Source: Pantoea sp. WMus005
GTDB taxonomy: Bacteria > Pseudomonadota > Gammaproteobacteria > Enterobacterales > Enterobacteriaceae
Direction: 5' to 3'
DNA length: 64,000 nt
Assembly: GCF_013415305.1 (NCBI RefSeq)
Contig: NZ_JACBXU010000005.1
Span: forward strand, 62,001 to 126,000
In this document: one piece after another, positions 53,125-62,213 of the stretch
Position numbering within the stretch: position 1 is the stretch's first letter
Layout of the letters: each line of letters starts with the position of its first letter
The notes under the pieces: generated by a model
The model's database searches: none
What the model was told of the DNA's origin: nothing
The model's input: the letters and a program-made list of their open reading frames with translations, nothing else
Position numbers and translations under genes: made by a program

Positions 53125-54021
53125 ATGAACAAAGAGAACGTAAAACTGGCGATCGCGCCGATCGGCTGGACCAATGATGACATGCCGGATCTCGGCAGTG
53201 AAAATACCTTCCAGCAGACCGTCAGTGAGATGGCGCTGGCTGGCTTTACCGGCAGCGAAGTGGGGAGCAAATACCCGCGCGATCCGGCGATTCTGAAGCC
53301 GATGCTCGACATTCGCGGCATCGAAATCTGCAACGCCTGGTTCAGCACCTTTTTCGCCAACGGCGACAAAGAGAAAACCATCGAACAGTTCATTGAGCAC
53401 ATGAACTTCCTGCATGCGATGGGCGCACGGGTGATTGGCTGCTCCGAGCAGAGCAAAAGTATTCAGGGCACCACGCTGGCGGTGTTCGAGAAGAAAGCGA
53501 TCTTCACCGATGAAGAGTGGCGGTTAACGGCAGAAGGCTATAACGAACTTGCCCGCATAGCGGCAGATAAGGGGATGCGCGTGACGCTGCATCACCACAT
53601 GGGTACCGGCATTCAGACCACGGAAGAGATCGACCGGTTTATGGCGATGACTGACGAGCAGGTCGGGTTGCTGTATGACACCGGCCACGTTTACTACTCC
53701 GAAGGCTCCCAGCAGAAGATGCTGGCAGTGCTGGAAAAATATCTGCCGCGTATCTTCCACGTTCATCTCAAGGATGTGCGTGATGAGGTGGTCGCCGAGG
53801 TGCGTGAGAACCATCTCTCGTTCCTGGAGGGCGTGAAAAAGGGCACCTTTACCGTGCCGGGCGATGGCGTGATCGACTTCAAACCGGTTTTCAAAATCCT
53901 GGATGATTACGGCTACAAAGGCTGGATGGTGGTTGAAGCGGAGCAGGATCCTGCGCTGGCTAATCCCTTTGAATATGCAGTGAAAGCGCGGAAATATATT
54001 CGGGAAAATACAGGTTTATAA
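53125..54021 (+). CDS. iolE: Inosose (2-keto-myo-inositol) dehydratase
   Basis: Dehydrates 2-keto-myo-inositol to 3D-trihydroxycyclohexane-1,2-dione. 298 residues from the ATG at 53125 ([41 protein letters not shown]); an in-frame extension to 53089 contains the palindrome and is unlikely. TIM-barrel features '[21 protein letters not shown]', '[15 protein letters not shown]', '[14 protein letters not shown]', '[14 protein letters not shown]' and '[12 protein letters not shown]' give the conserved Glu, Asp, His and Glu metal ligands. Last gene of the iolD operon. Confidence 0.96.
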   Translation: MNKENVKLAIAPIGWTNDDMPDLGSENTFQQTVSEMALAGFTGSEVGSKYPRDPAILKPMLDIRGIEICNAWFSTFFANGDKEKTIEQFIEHMNFLHAMGARVIGCSEQSKSIQGTTLAVFEKKAIFTDEEWRLTAEGYNELARIAADKGMRVTLHHHMGTGIQTTEEIDRFMAMTDEQVGLLYDTGHVYYSEGSQQKMLAVLEKYLPRIFHVHLKDVRDEVVAEVRENHLSFLEGVKKGTFTVPGDGVIDFKPVFKILDDYGYKGWMVVEAEQDPALANPFEYAVKARKYIRENTGL

Positions 54022-54033
54022 CGTGCTCTGAAC

Positions 54034-54070
54034 AAAGGCTGGCTTTCCTGTGGAGAGCCAGCCTTTTGTT
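54034..54070. terminator. Terminator iolE / dcrB
   Basis: Perfect 11-bp stem AAAGGCTGGCT/AGCCAGCCTTT with an 11-base loop, followed by TGTTTTATTT; lies between the convergent iolE and dcrB stops and ends both. Confidence 0.88.
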
Positions 54071-54625
54071 TTATTTCAGCGTAATGCTTTTCACAATGTT
54101 GTCAGCATCGCTCTGTGCCTGCTGCTGATTATCGCCTGGCAGCGTAATCTGCAGTGTCACCAGCTTGCCATCCACTTTTGCCAGCACCACGGAAGACCAT
54201 GAGGTCTGGTTGTTGGCAGAAATCACGGTATCCAGCTGCTGTGCGGGCTGATCTTTCAGCGTCACAGATTTGTTCGAGACGACCTGCAGCTGCGGGTCGC
54301 GGTTACGCTGCTGCTGTTCCATGCGCTTTGACAGCACATCCAGCCCATCACTGGTCGGGTCACCGGCAATCACAATAATGGCGCGGGCACCGGTTTCATC
54401 CGCATAAACGTGCATGTTTGTGGTCTGCGAACCCAGTTTCCCGCTTTTGTCTGACATGCCTGGTGGCAGTGAGAAGCTCAGTTTGCCATCCATCAGCGTG
54501 ACAGTCTGCGCCGACTGACTGGCGCTGACGCCGTTGTCATTTGCCGCTTCATCTTTCTTCTGGTCACAGGCCGCTAAGCCAAGAACCAGTAAACCCATTC
54601 CTACATATTTCACCAGGTTGCGCAT
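54071..54625 (-). CDS. dcrB: DcrB lipoprotein
   Basis: 184-residue periplasmic-facing lipoprotein with lipobox LAAC (Cys20) after 'MGLLVLGLAAC', then 'KLSFSLPPGMSDKSGKLGSQTTNMHVYADETGARAIIVI' and a Gln-rich C-terminus. Related to E. coli DcrB, needed for phage C1 and C6 sensitivity and supporting cell-envelope lipid and Mla-linked functions. In E. coli its neighbours are yhhQ and yhhS; here the iol cluster sits between it and yhhS. Confidence 0.92.
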   Translation of the reverse strand: MRNLVKYVGMGLLVLGLAACDQKKDEAANDNGVSASQSAQTVTLMDGKLSFSLPPGMSDKSGKLGSQTTNMHVYADETGARAIIVIAGDPTSDGLDVLSKRMEQQQRNRDPQLQVVSNKSVTLKDQPAQQLDTVISANNQTSWSSVVLAKVDGKLVTLQITLPGDNQQQAQSDADNIVKSITLK

Positions 54626-54742
54626 CAGAATCCCTTTTTAAGTTTCCAGTCAGGCAGTAATACAACAGGAATCAGGTTGCAAACGCAACCTGATGATTGT
54701 CAGAAGATCTTAGCGGGTAATGGCAGAAAACTGTATGGGCGC

Positions 54743-55408
54743 TTAGCCGAAATTTACCTGACGGGCGGTCTGGCGCTCCGCCAGACGTTTCAGCGCGGCG
54801 TTGAGCAGCACGCCGTAGGCGGGCAGGAAGAAGACCATGCAAATCAGCACTTTGAAGCTGTAATCCACGAGGGCGATCTCAACCCAGTGCTGCGCCATAA
54901 ACGCATCAGGACTTTTATAGAAGGCGATAAAGAAGAAGGCCAGCGTATCGCTGATATTCCCCAGGAACATGGCACAGCCCGGTGCTATCCACCACTGTGG
55001 CAGACGACGCAGACGGTTGAACACGTGAACGTCGAGGATCTGACCCAGCGCATAAGCCATGAAGCTGGCGCAGGCGATACGGGCAACAAACAGGTTCATC
55101 ACTTCCAGTGCCTGCCATCCCTGCCATTCACCCTGATAAAACAGCGCGGAGACGCCGTAAGAGATAAACAGCGCCGGGATCATCACGGCCAGAATAATGC
55201 GCCGGGCCAGCGGTGCGCCAAAAATACGCACGGTAAGATCGGTCGCCAGGAAGATAAAGGGAAAGCTGAATGCACCCCAGGTAGTATGGAAACCAAAGAC
55301 AGAAATAGGCAGTTGAACCAGATAGTTACTTGATGTGATCACCAGCAGGTGAAACAGCGACAACCAGAAAAGCGCATGCATGCGCTGACGCGAAGAAAAT
55401 GCGAGCAT
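54743..55408 (-). CDS. yhhQ: Queuosine precursor transporter YhhQ
   Basis: 221 residues, the E. coli length, from the ATG at 55408 (MLAFSSRQRMHALFWLSLFHLLVITSSNYLVQLP); a frame to 55444 is longer but unsupported. Six membrane spans and the conserved stretch 'GFHTTWGAFSFPFIFLATDLTVRIFGAPLARRII' and 'FMAYALGQILDVHVFNRLR' of the YhhQ/VUT family. It imports preQ0 and preQ1 for queuosine synthesis. Note that queH lies in the same window. Confidence 0.94.
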   Translation of the reverse strand: MLAFSSRQRMHALFWLSLFHLLVITSSNYLVQLPISVFGFHTTWGAFSFPFIFLATDLTVRIFGAPLARRIILAVMIPALFISYGVSALFYQGEWQGWQALEVMNLFVARIACASFMAYALGQILDVHVFNRLRRLPQWWIAPGCAMFLGNISDTLAFFFIAFYKSPDAFMAQHWVEIALVDYSFKVLICMVFFLPAYGVLLNAALKRLAERQTARQVNFG

Positions 55409-55612
55409 ATTCAACCTTTTTAATGTTGGGGTGAGGGAACCCATTGCGGGACGCCGTTCGGGCAGCGCCTGGCAGTTTTATGAGCAAAAAGCGGCGGCAT
55501 CTTACCGCGTTGTGCTTTTTATGCAATGGTTAATTTTAGCGCAATCGTTATCGCCTTGATTCACCGCCAGCACGCGCTAGAATGAGCGCCCTTTACCTGA
55601 ACCGAGTTGATT

Positions 55613-55864
55613 ATGAGCGATGCTTTTTTCTCTGCCGACCATCAGCTGGATGCCCGTGGCCTGCGTTGCCCGGAGCCGGTGATGATGGTGCGCAAAACCG
55701 TACGCGGCCTGCAGGATGGCGAGACGTTGCTGATCATCGCCGATGATCCGGCGACGACCCGCGATATTCCCGGCTTCTGCCGCTTTATGGAACATGGCCT
55801 GCTGGCGCAGCAGACCGACACGCTGCCCTACCAGTTTCTGATCCGCAAAGGCATGGCAGGTTAA
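55613..55864 (+). CDS. tusA: Sulfurtransferase TusA
   Basis: 83-residue sulfur carrier delivering persulfide sulfur from IscS to the TusBCD relay for tRNA 2-thiouridine. Start at the ATG at 55613 ([30 protein letters not shown]) with catalytic Cys19 in LRCPEP. Divergent from yhhQ, convergent with zntA. Confidence 0.96.
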   Translation: MSDAFFSADHQLDARGLRCPEPVMMVRKTVRGLQDGETLLIIADDPATTRDIPGFCRFMEHGLLAQQTDTLPYQFLIRKGMAG

Positions 55865-55917
55865 CGACAGCCGTTCGGGCCGTCTTAAACCTTACTCTTC
55901 GATCAGAAGCCTCACAC

Positions 55918-58194
55918 TCAGGCGCGACGACGCAGTAACCGCAACGCGTTGGCGGTGACCAGCGCAGTCGCTCCCGAATCTGCCAGTACCGCCAGCCAGA
56001 GTCCGGTCAGGCCCATCAGGGTAGTGACCAGGAAAATCGCCTTCAGACCCAGCGCAATTCCGATATTCTGGCGAATGATGCGTCGTGTCCGGCGTGCCAG
56101 CGCAATCATCGGGGCCAGATTGCTGAGCTGGTTACGCGTCAGTGCTGCATCGGCCGCTTCCAGCGCGACATCGGTGCCACTGCCCATCGCAATGCCCAGC
56201 GTCGCCGCTTTCATCGCCGGGGCGTCGTTAATGCCATCTCCGACCATCGCCAGCGGCTGTTGCTGACTCAGTTCACGGATCGCCGCCACCTTATCGGCGG
56301 GCAGCAGGCTGGCGCGATAATCTATATCCAGCTGGCGGGCTATCGCTGCCGCAGCGCGCGGATTGTCACCCGTCAGCATCAGGCTCTCAATACCCAGCTT
56401 TTTCAACGCTTTTAACGCCGCCACGGCGTCGTCGCGCAGCTGATCGCGCAGGGCCAGCGCCCCCAGCGCTTCGCCATCGCGCATCAGCACCACCAGGGTT
56501 TCACCTTCGGCTTCCTGCTGAGCAATCTGCGCATTTTGCTGCGGCGTCAGACCGGGAGTATGGCCGGGCGTCAGCAGCTGAATCTGCTGGCCTGAGACCT
56601 GCGCACTGATACCGCGTCCGGCCTGCACCTGCTGATCCTGCGCGTCAGGAATAACAAGGTCACGCGCCTGCGCGACCGACACGATAGCGCTGGCGAGTGG
56701 ATGGGTCGCACCCTGTTCCGCAGCGGCGCTCAGCGCCAGTATCTCTGATTCGCCGGTCTTGCCAAATCGCAGGATCTGCGTCAGCTGTGGCTTGCCCAGC
56801 GTCAGCGTGCCGGTTTTATCAAACGCCATTCTGCGCAGCGAACTCAGCCGTTCCAGCGCCGCACCGCCTTTAATCAGTGCGCCCTGTCGCGCCGCCGCTG
56901 CCAGCCCCGAGGTGATTGCAGCGGGAGTTGAGATCACCAGCGCACAGGGGCAGCCAATCAGCAGCAGCGTCAGCCCTTTGTAGATCCACGGCTGCCAGTC
57001 ACCTGCGAAGAACAGGGGCGGCACCACCATCACTAACAGTGACAACAGCATCACCAGCGGCGTGTAGATGCGACTGAACTGGTCGATAAAGCGTTCAACC
57101 GGCGCACGGTGCGTTTCCGCTTCCTCAATCAGCTGCAGGATACGGTCAATCGCGCTTTCACCTGGCTTCGACACCACTTCAAGCATCACCAGCCGATCCA
57201 CGCTGGTGGCACCGGCGAGGATTTTTTCGCCGCTGGCGCGGGTTACCGGCAATGATTCCCCGGTTAACGCACTCTCATCGAAACTGGCGAGTGTGCTCAT
57301 TAAACGGCCGTCGACCGGCAGGCGGCTGCCCGCTGCGACTTCAATCACATCGCCGGGTTGCAGCGCCGCCAGCGGTACTTCAAGACGTTTGCCCTGTTCA
57401 AGGCGAATAGCCGATTCAGGCCGCAACGCCATCAGGCTGGTGACACCGCTGCGCGCCCTGGAGGCGGCATAGCTTTCCAGCTGTTCGCCCAGCTGAAACA
57501 GTACCAGCACCATCGCGGCTTCGGCATGCGCACCAATAATCAGCGCACCAGCCGACGCCAGGGTCATTAATGTTTCAATGGTAAAAGGCGATCCGCTGCG
57601 GATGCGCTGCCATGCACCGCGCGCGACCGGGACCAGACCAGCCAGTGTGGTCAGCACAAACAGCCGATCGCCCCAGGCGGGCGCGAACTGGCTGAGAATG
57701 CTGCTGGCAAGCACCAGCAATGCCAGCAAAATCAGCAGGCGGTTTTGCTGCCAGCCCGGACTGGCGGGCAGGGTGGCTGACGGGGTAGCGAGCTGGAAGC
57801 CGGCTTTTTTCACTGCCTGTTCAACGGCATTTTGCACATCCTGGTCGGCGTTGACGACCAGCTTCTCGCTGCTAAACAGCACGCGAGCGTCGGTCACGCC
57901 TTTTACCTGACGGACGGCGGTTTCAATAGTGCGGGCGCAGCCAGGGCAATCCATCCCGCTGACCTGCCAGCTAAAGGGCCTGGAGCCTCGCCGGTCGCTT
58001 TCTTCGGTGGCGTCGGCGTCATTGCCAGGGCTGCTGTTACTGTCACAGCAACAGCCCGCTGTATCCGCCGTTACCGGCGTAGCAGCATGAATAGAAAGGG
58101 AGAGGGGACGGGCCTGACGAACCTGGCACAGCGGTTTTGCTGCGGCGTGGCTGGCACGCGGTTTGCCGCAGCCACAGGCGTGATGTTGATGCAT
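55918..58194 (-). CDS. zntA: Zn2+/Cd2+/Pb2+-exporting P-type ATPase
   Basis: 758 residues from the ATG at 58194 (MHQHHACGCGKPRA). An N-terminal metal-binding domain with GMDCPGCARTIETAV (near 90), eight membrane spans, the ion motif CPCAL in 'IGCPCALVIST', phosphorylation site DKTGTLT, and 'GDGINDAP' hinge motif. The N-terminus also has a His/Cys-rich head (HQHHACGCGK). Exports Zn, Cd and Pb. Transcription starts from a perfect MerR-type (ZntR) promoter at 58247-58278. Confidence 0.96.
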   Translation of the reverse strand: MHQHHACGCGKPRASHAAAKPLCQVRQARPLSLSIHAATPVTADTAGCCCDSNSSPGNDADATEESDRRGSRPFSWQVSGMDCPGCARTIETAVRQVKGVTDARVLFSSEKLVVNADQDVQNAVEQAVKKAGFQLATPSATLPASPGWQQNRLLILLALLVLASSILSQFAPAWGDRLFVLTTLAGLVPVARGAWQRIRSGSPFTIETLMTLASAGALIIGAHAEAAMVLVLFQLGEQLESYAASRARSGVTSLMALRPESAIRLEQGKRLEVPLAALQPGDVIEVAAGSRLPVDGRLMSTLASFDESALTGESLPVTRASGEKILAGATSVDRLVMLEVVSKPGESAIDRILQLIEEAETHRAPVERFIDQFSRIYTPLVMLLSLLVMVVPPLFFAGDWQPWIYKGLTLLLIGCPCALVISTPAAITSGLAAAARQGALIKGGAALERLSSLRRMAFDKTGTLTLGKPQLTQILRFGKTGESEILALSAAAEQGATHPLASAIVSVAQARDLVIPDAQDQQVQAGRGISAQVSGQQIQLLTPGHTPGLTPQQNAQIAQQEAEGETLVVLMRDGEALGALALRDQLRDDAVAALKALKKLGIESLMLTGDNPRAAAAIARQLDIDYRASLLPADKVAAIRELSQQQPLAMVGDGINDAPAMKAATLGIAMGSGTDVALEAADAALTRNQLSNLAPMIALARRTRRIIRQNIGIALGLKAIFLVTTLMGLTGLWLAVLADSGATALVTANALRLLRRRA

Positions 58195-58246
58195 ATGACC
58201 TCCAGAGTATAAAAATAGCGGGACGAGCAACCCGGCTCATCCCTCC

Positions 58247-58278
58247 ATCCTACACTCTGGAGTGAACTCCAGAGTCAA
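58247..58278 (-). promoter_or_regulatory. ZntR-controlled zntA promoter
   Basis: On the minus strand TTGACT (-35, 58278-58273) and TAGGAT (-10, 58252-58247) are separated by a 20-base spacer, long for sigma-70 and typical of MerR-family promoters. The spacer region holds the perfect inverted repeat ACTCTGGAGT-N2-ACTCCAGAGT (58254-58275), closely matching the known E. coli ZntR site. Confidence 0.92.
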
Positions 58279-58288
58279 GACTATTTTC

Positions 58289-58918
58289 TCAGACGACCCA
58301 CAAGGAGCGCACGATCATAAAGTGACCCGCAAAGTAGCAGGCGGCAACAATCGCGCTGTCAGCGGTGAAGCGACGGCGATAGTGCGAGATAAACCAGACG
58401 GCGTTTGCCAGCAGCAGCAGACCGGCACCGACCATGATCGAGAAGCTGTAATCGGTCGGGCGGAAGAAGTACTGCTCGGTTGCTATCCAGGTCATCACCA
58501 GCGTCATGCCGATAAACGTACAGACAGGCCAGCGCAGATCCTCCAGTCGGCTCCAGATGATGCCAATCAGTGCGGCACCGATGATCAGCAGCGTCAGCGG
58601 AATCGGCCAGAAGAAGGTCATGGTCATGCTGGCAGCGAAGCAAAGCGTATAGAGCAGGTGCGACAGGAAGAAAGCCCCGACGGCATAGAGCATCTGCTGA
58701 CGTGGCAGCAGCGTTAACGCATCACCGACCAGCGTCGCGACCAGACCGGCCAGAATCAGGTAGTCAGTGGTCTGCAGCACCGGTGCCTGCCAGGCCAGGC
58801 CAACGAGAAGCAGCAGCGTGACCGGTTTAAACAGCCAGCGTTGCCACTGCGGGCCGCGATAGGTGGCATCGACATAGAGCCAGCCGGAGAAAAGTACAGC
58901 GAGGAAAGACCAGAGCAT
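58289..58918 (-). CDS. yhhN: TMEM86-family membrane protein YhhN
   Basis: 209 residues with about eight membrane spans ('[37 protein letters not shown]', '[12 protein letters not shown]'). GD and SHL motifs belong to the YhhN/TMEM86 family (lysoplasmalogenase in animals); the bacterial function is not settled. The order matches E. coli next to zntA. Separated from zntA by the ZntR promoter. Confidence 0.9.
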   Translation of the reverse strand: MLWSFLAVLFSGWLYVDATYRGPQWQRWLFKPVTLLLLVGLAWQAPVLQTTDYLILAGLVATLVGDALTLLPRQQMLYAVGAFFLSHLLYTLCFAASMTMTFFWPIPLTLLIIGAALIGIIWSRLEDLRWPVCTFIGMTLVMTWIATEQYFFRPTDYSFSIMVGAGLLLLANAVWFISHYRRRFTADSAIVAACYFAGHFMIVRSLWVV

Positions 58919-59063
58919 TGTTTCTCCCTTTTTTTACTCAAAATGGTGAAAGATCCCAAAATATCCCTTCCAGTTTAGGTTAAGCCTCTGAGATGTGACA
59001 ATCAGGCAACTCTGGTTGTATGCTTTGCCGCCTCATTCATTCTCCCGCAGGCAGGAAAGCGCT

Positions 59064-59420
59064 ATGAGCAAACCGCCGCTAATTTTTATCATCGTCCTGG
59101 CGATTATCGCCGTGCTGGCGACCCGTCAGTTCATCAGGCAACGCCGTGAAGTGGCGGTCAATGATGCGTCACCGGCGCGTTCTCTGCAGGCTGAGGTCAA
59201 AACCAAACGTGAATTTCCTTCTCCCAATCGCCGTTCACGGCAGCGCGAAGTGATCGCCGGAGAAGAGATGCGATTTGAGGTGCTGTTTCATCCACTGAAC
59301 GGGGCCAGCGACATTAAAGTGCAGCTGAAAGAAGAGGAATATCACCAGCTGGATAAAGGCGCGAGAGGCGAACTGAAGATGCAGGGCACGCGCTTTATCA
59401 GCTTCACGCCTTTACAGTAA
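59064..59420 (+). CDS. yhhM: DUF2500 protein YhhM
   Basis: 118 residues from the ATG at 59064 (AGGAAAGC upstream). One N-terminal membrane anchor (PPLIFIIVLAIIAVLA), then a basic linker and a small beta-rich domain ('EMRFEVLFHPLNGASDIKVQLKEEEYHQL', 'GTRFISFTP'). Matches E. coli YhhM; function unknown. Convergent with yhhL across a small GC hairpin (59424-59440). Confidence 0.9.
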   Translation: MSKPPLIFIIVLAIIAVLATRQFIRQRREVAVNDASPARSLQAEVKTKREFPSPNRRSRQREVIAGEEMRFEVLFHPLNGASDIKVQLKEEEYHQLDKGARGELKMQGTRFISFTPLQ

Positions 59421-59446
59421 CGGGCGGGCATTGCGCCCGCACGGCA

Positions 59447-59719
59447 CTATTTCTTGCGTGGGAAGTTTTTCTTCTGCCAGGCGACCAGTTCGAACACCCC
59501 GAACAGAAACACTTTGGCCTGGGTGACGCGGTCAATCGGCGGCGCATCTTTGGTCTGCGTGGTGCGCAGTAACACCAGCTGCAGGCCATGCATCAGGATC
59601 ATGAAAATCAGCGCAACGTTGATAAAATAGGTCAACGGTTTCGGGTAGGGATGAACCAGGTTAGCCAGTAAAAATCCCCACACGCAAAGCATCAACAGAC
59701 GCCCCAAATTAAGTAACAT
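59447..59719 (-). CDS. yhhL: DUF1145 protein YhhL
   Basis: 90 residues, three hydrophobic segments ('MLLNLGRLLMLCVWGFLLANLVHPYPKPLTYFINVALIFMILMHGLQLVLL') and a basic tail (WQKKNFPRKK). Small inner-membrane protein of unknown function, immediately downstream of rsmD with an 11-base overlap, as in E. coli. Confidence 0.9.
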   Translation of the reverse strand: MLLNLGRLLMLCVWGFLLANLVHPYPKPLTYFINVALIFMILMHGLQLVLLRTTQTKDAPPIDRVTQAKVFLFGVFELVAWQKKNFPRKK

Positions 59720-60308
59720 CCTGCGTCTCCTGTTGACGTTGATACAAACGATAAGCCACTTGTCCGGCTATTTTCTCGCGATAAAGATCCCACTCTGGCG
59801 GCACCGGCGGTGCGCCATTTTCTACTTCACTTTCGACGTAAATCAGCGCCTGATCGGCCAGCCAGTGATTCTGCTCCAGCAACTGCAACGTCTGTTCCAG
59901 CAATCCCTGACGAAACGGCGGATCGATAAATACCACATCAAAGGGCTCGCCCGGCTGTGCCAGCCAGTTTAACGCATTGGTCTGGATCACGGTGCCATTA
60001 CTGGCGCGCAGCGTCTGCAGATTTTTTGTCAGTTGCTGCGCCACCGGACGTTCCAGCTCCAGCAGGGTCGCCGATCCCGCGTAACGCGATAACGCTTCCA
60101 GTCCTAATGCGCCGCTTCCGGCAAAGCAGTCGAGGCAGCGCGCCTCTGGCAGCACCGGGGCCAGCCAGTTAAACAGCGTTTCACGCACCCTATCGGTGGT
60201 CGGGCGCAGTCCGGCGCTATCCGGCACCGGTAATTTACGTCCGCGCCACTGGCCGCCAATGATGCGAATCTGCCCGGCACCGCCTGTACTGCGGGGGTTT
60301 TTATTCAT
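59709..60308 (-). CDS. rsmD: 16S rRNA (guanine966-N2)-methyltransferase
   Basis: 199 residues from the ATG at 60308 (GTG at 60317 is also in frame). SAM site 'LDCFAGSGALGLEALSR' and catalytic NPPY-type motif 'VVFIDPPFRQGLLEQ' are present, with 'RIIGGQWRGRKLPVPD...RPTTDRVRETLFNWL' at the N-terminus. Methylates G966 of 16S rRNA. Divergent from ftsY as in E. coli. Confidence 0.95.
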   Translation of the reverse strand: MNKNPRSTGGAGQIRIIGGQWRGRKLPVPDSAGLRPTTDRVRETLFNWLAPVLPEARCLDCFAGSGALGLEALSRYAGSATLLELERPVAQQLTKNLQTLRASNGTVIQTNALNWLAQPGEPFDVVFIDPPFRQGLLEQTLQLLEQNHWLADQALIYVESEVENGAPPVPPEWDLYREKIAGQVAYRLYQRQQETQDVT

Positions 60309-60540
60309 CTCGCTCACAACTCGTCATAATTTGTTGCGTAGTTTAACGGGCGAATGGGTGAGAAGAAACGTTAAAAAAGGGTGCTGTGGTGAGCTGGCTG
60401 GAAAGTGTTAGACTACTGAGTTGCTGAAGTCATGCATTATTCTGCGGTTTACGCTGGTCTGGCGCTGACCGACTTTCATTGATTTACCCCTGGAAACCAC
60501 GCGCGACCAGGACAAAGCCATCGAGGAGTGTCGTCACACA

Positions 60541-62208
60541 ATGGCAAAAGAGAAAAAACGTGGCTTTTTTTCCTGGCTGGGATTTGGCAAAGAGGAAGAG
60601 AAACAACCTGCAGCAGAGGAGCAGACGCAAGAGGTCACTGAACCTGCACAGCAGCAGACAGAACAGGAAGCCCCGGCATTAAGCCAGGCTGAAGCGCAAG
60701 CGGAAGAGACTGTCGTTATCACCGAAACGGTGGCCGGACAGCAGCGTGAGGCGGACGTCACCGCGGCAGCGCCGCATGAATCAGCACCTATGGTGCTCGA
60801 TGAAGCTGAGCCGATTGAGGCCGATCCTGAAGCGCTACTGGACGTCTCCGCACCTGAACATGACGCGACACCGGGTATCGACGCCGACGACGTGGTCACG
60901 CCGATCGCTGACGAGGCTCCTGCAGACGCACCGTTAAGCGAAGAGGAGCTGACCGCGCTGGCGCTGGGCGACGCTCCGATTGTTGAAATCCCGGAGAGCG
61001 AAGCAGACGCACCGTTAAGCGAAGAAGAGCTGACCGCGCTGGCGCTGGATGACGCCGGGATCGTTGAAACGCCGCACAGCGAAGAAGAGCTGACGCGGGA
61101 TGACGCCCCGATCGTTGAAACGCCGGACAATGAAGCGGAGCCGCTGACGGAAGAAGAACTGACCGCGCTGGCACTCGGTGACGCCGAAGTCACTGACGCG
61201 GAACCGGCTGATGCGTTATCCGATACCGTCAGCGATCTTCCGCTGGCCGCCGCGCCTCTCATCGTGCAGGAGCAGGAGCGTCCAAGCAAAGAGGGCTTCT
61301 TTGCCCGCCTGAAGCGCAGCCTGGTAAAAACCCGTCAGAACCTCGGTTCCGGTTTTATCAGCCTGTTCCGTGGCAAAAAAATTGATGATGACCTGTTTGA
61401 TGAGCTGGAAGAGCAACTGCTGATTGCGGATGTGGGTGTGGATACCACACGCCGCATCATCACCCATCTGACCCAGCAGGCAAACCGCAAGCAGCTGCGT
61501 GACGCGGAAGCGCTTTACGGCCTGCTGAAAGCGGAAATGGCTTCTATTCTGGCGAAAGTGGATGCGCCACTGGATGTCTCAGGCAAAACGCCCTTTGTCA
61601 TCCTGATGGTTGGCGTTAATGGCGTGGGTAAAACCACCACCATCGGTAAGCTGGCGCGCCAGTATCAGGCCGAAGGCAAAACGGTGATGTTAGCGGCTGG
61701 TGATACCTTCCGTGCGGCGGCGGTTGAGCAGCTGCAGGTGTGGGGTCAGCGCAATAACATTCCTGTGATTGCTCAGCACACGGGCGCAGATTCCGCTTCG
61801 GTGATCTTCGATGCCATTCAGGCAGCGAAATCGCGTGGCGTTGACGTGCTGATTGCCGATACGGCCGGTCGTCTGCAGAACAAATCGCATCTGATGGAAG
61901 AGCTGAAAAAAATCACCCGCGTGATGAAAAAACTGGATGATTCAGCGCCACACGAAGTGATGCTGACGCTGGATGCCAGCACCGGACAGAATGCGGTCAG
62001 CCAGGCCCGACTGTTTAACGAAGCCGTCGGCCTGACCGGTATTGCGCTCACCAAGCTGGATGGCACGGCCAAAGGCGGTGTGATCTTCTCGATAGCCGAT
62101 CAGTTCGGTATTCCGATTCGCTACATTGGCGTGGGTGAAGGCATTGAAGATTTACGGCCGTTTAAGGCGGAAGATTTTATTGAGGCACTGTTTGCCCGAG
62201 AGGACTAA
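60541..62208 (+). CDS. ftsY: Signal recognition particle receptor FtsY
   Basis: GTPase that docks SRP-ribosome complexes at the membrane. 555 residues. N-terminal KEKKRGFFSWLGFG membrane-contact helix, a long acidic A domain (about 20-245) with tandem repeats, a second amphipathic helix 'EGFFARLKRSLVKTRQNLG', then NG domain (about 250-555) with G1 GVNGVGKTTT, 'DTFRAAAVEQL', G3 DTAGR, G4 TKLDGTAKGG and 'GVGEGIEDLRPF'. The repeats in the A domain make it longer than E. coli FtsY. First gene of the ftsYEX operon. Confidence 0.96.
   Translation: MAKEKKRGFFSWLGFGKEEEKQPAAEEQTQEVTEPAQQQTEQEAPALSQAEAQAEETVVITETVAGQQREADVTAAAPHESAPMVLDEAEPIEADPEALLDVSAPEHDATPGIDADDVVTPIADEAPADAPLSEEELTALALGDAPIVEIPESEADAPLSEEELTALALDDAGIVETPHSEEELTRDDAPIVETPDNEAEPLTEEELTALALGDAEVTDAEPADALSDTVSDLPLAAAPLIVQEQERPSKEGFFARLKRSLVKTRQNLGSGFISLFRGKKIDDDLFDELEEQLLIADVGVDTTRRIITHLTQQANRKQLRDAEALYGLLKAEMASILAKVDAPLDVSGKTPFVILMVGVNGVGKTTTIGKLARQYQAEGKTVMLAAGDTFRAAAVEQLQVWGQRNNIPVIAQHTGADSASVIFDAIQAAKSRGVDVLIADTAGRLQNKSHLMEELKKITRVMKKLDDSAPHEVMLTLDASTGQNAVSQARLFNEAVGLTGIALTKLDGTAKGGVIFSIADQFGIPIRYIGVGEGIEDLRPFKAEDFIEALFARED
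60922..61190 (+). repeat. Tandem acidic repeats inside ftsY
   Basis: A 27-residue unit (81 bases) opening ADAPLSEEELTALAL recurs at 60922 and 61003 with near-identical DNA. Two shorter, diverged copies follow ('SEEELTRDDAPIVETP' and 'LTEEELTALALGDAEV', ending near 61190). Copy number is expected to vary between strains. Confidence 0.85.
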
Positions 62209-62213
62209 TTAGG

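Noticed and set aside
60534-61289. 251-codon minus-strand frame rich in Ser/Ala over ftsY
   Set aside because: Mirror of the acidic FtsY A-domain repeats; composition follows from the antisense codons.
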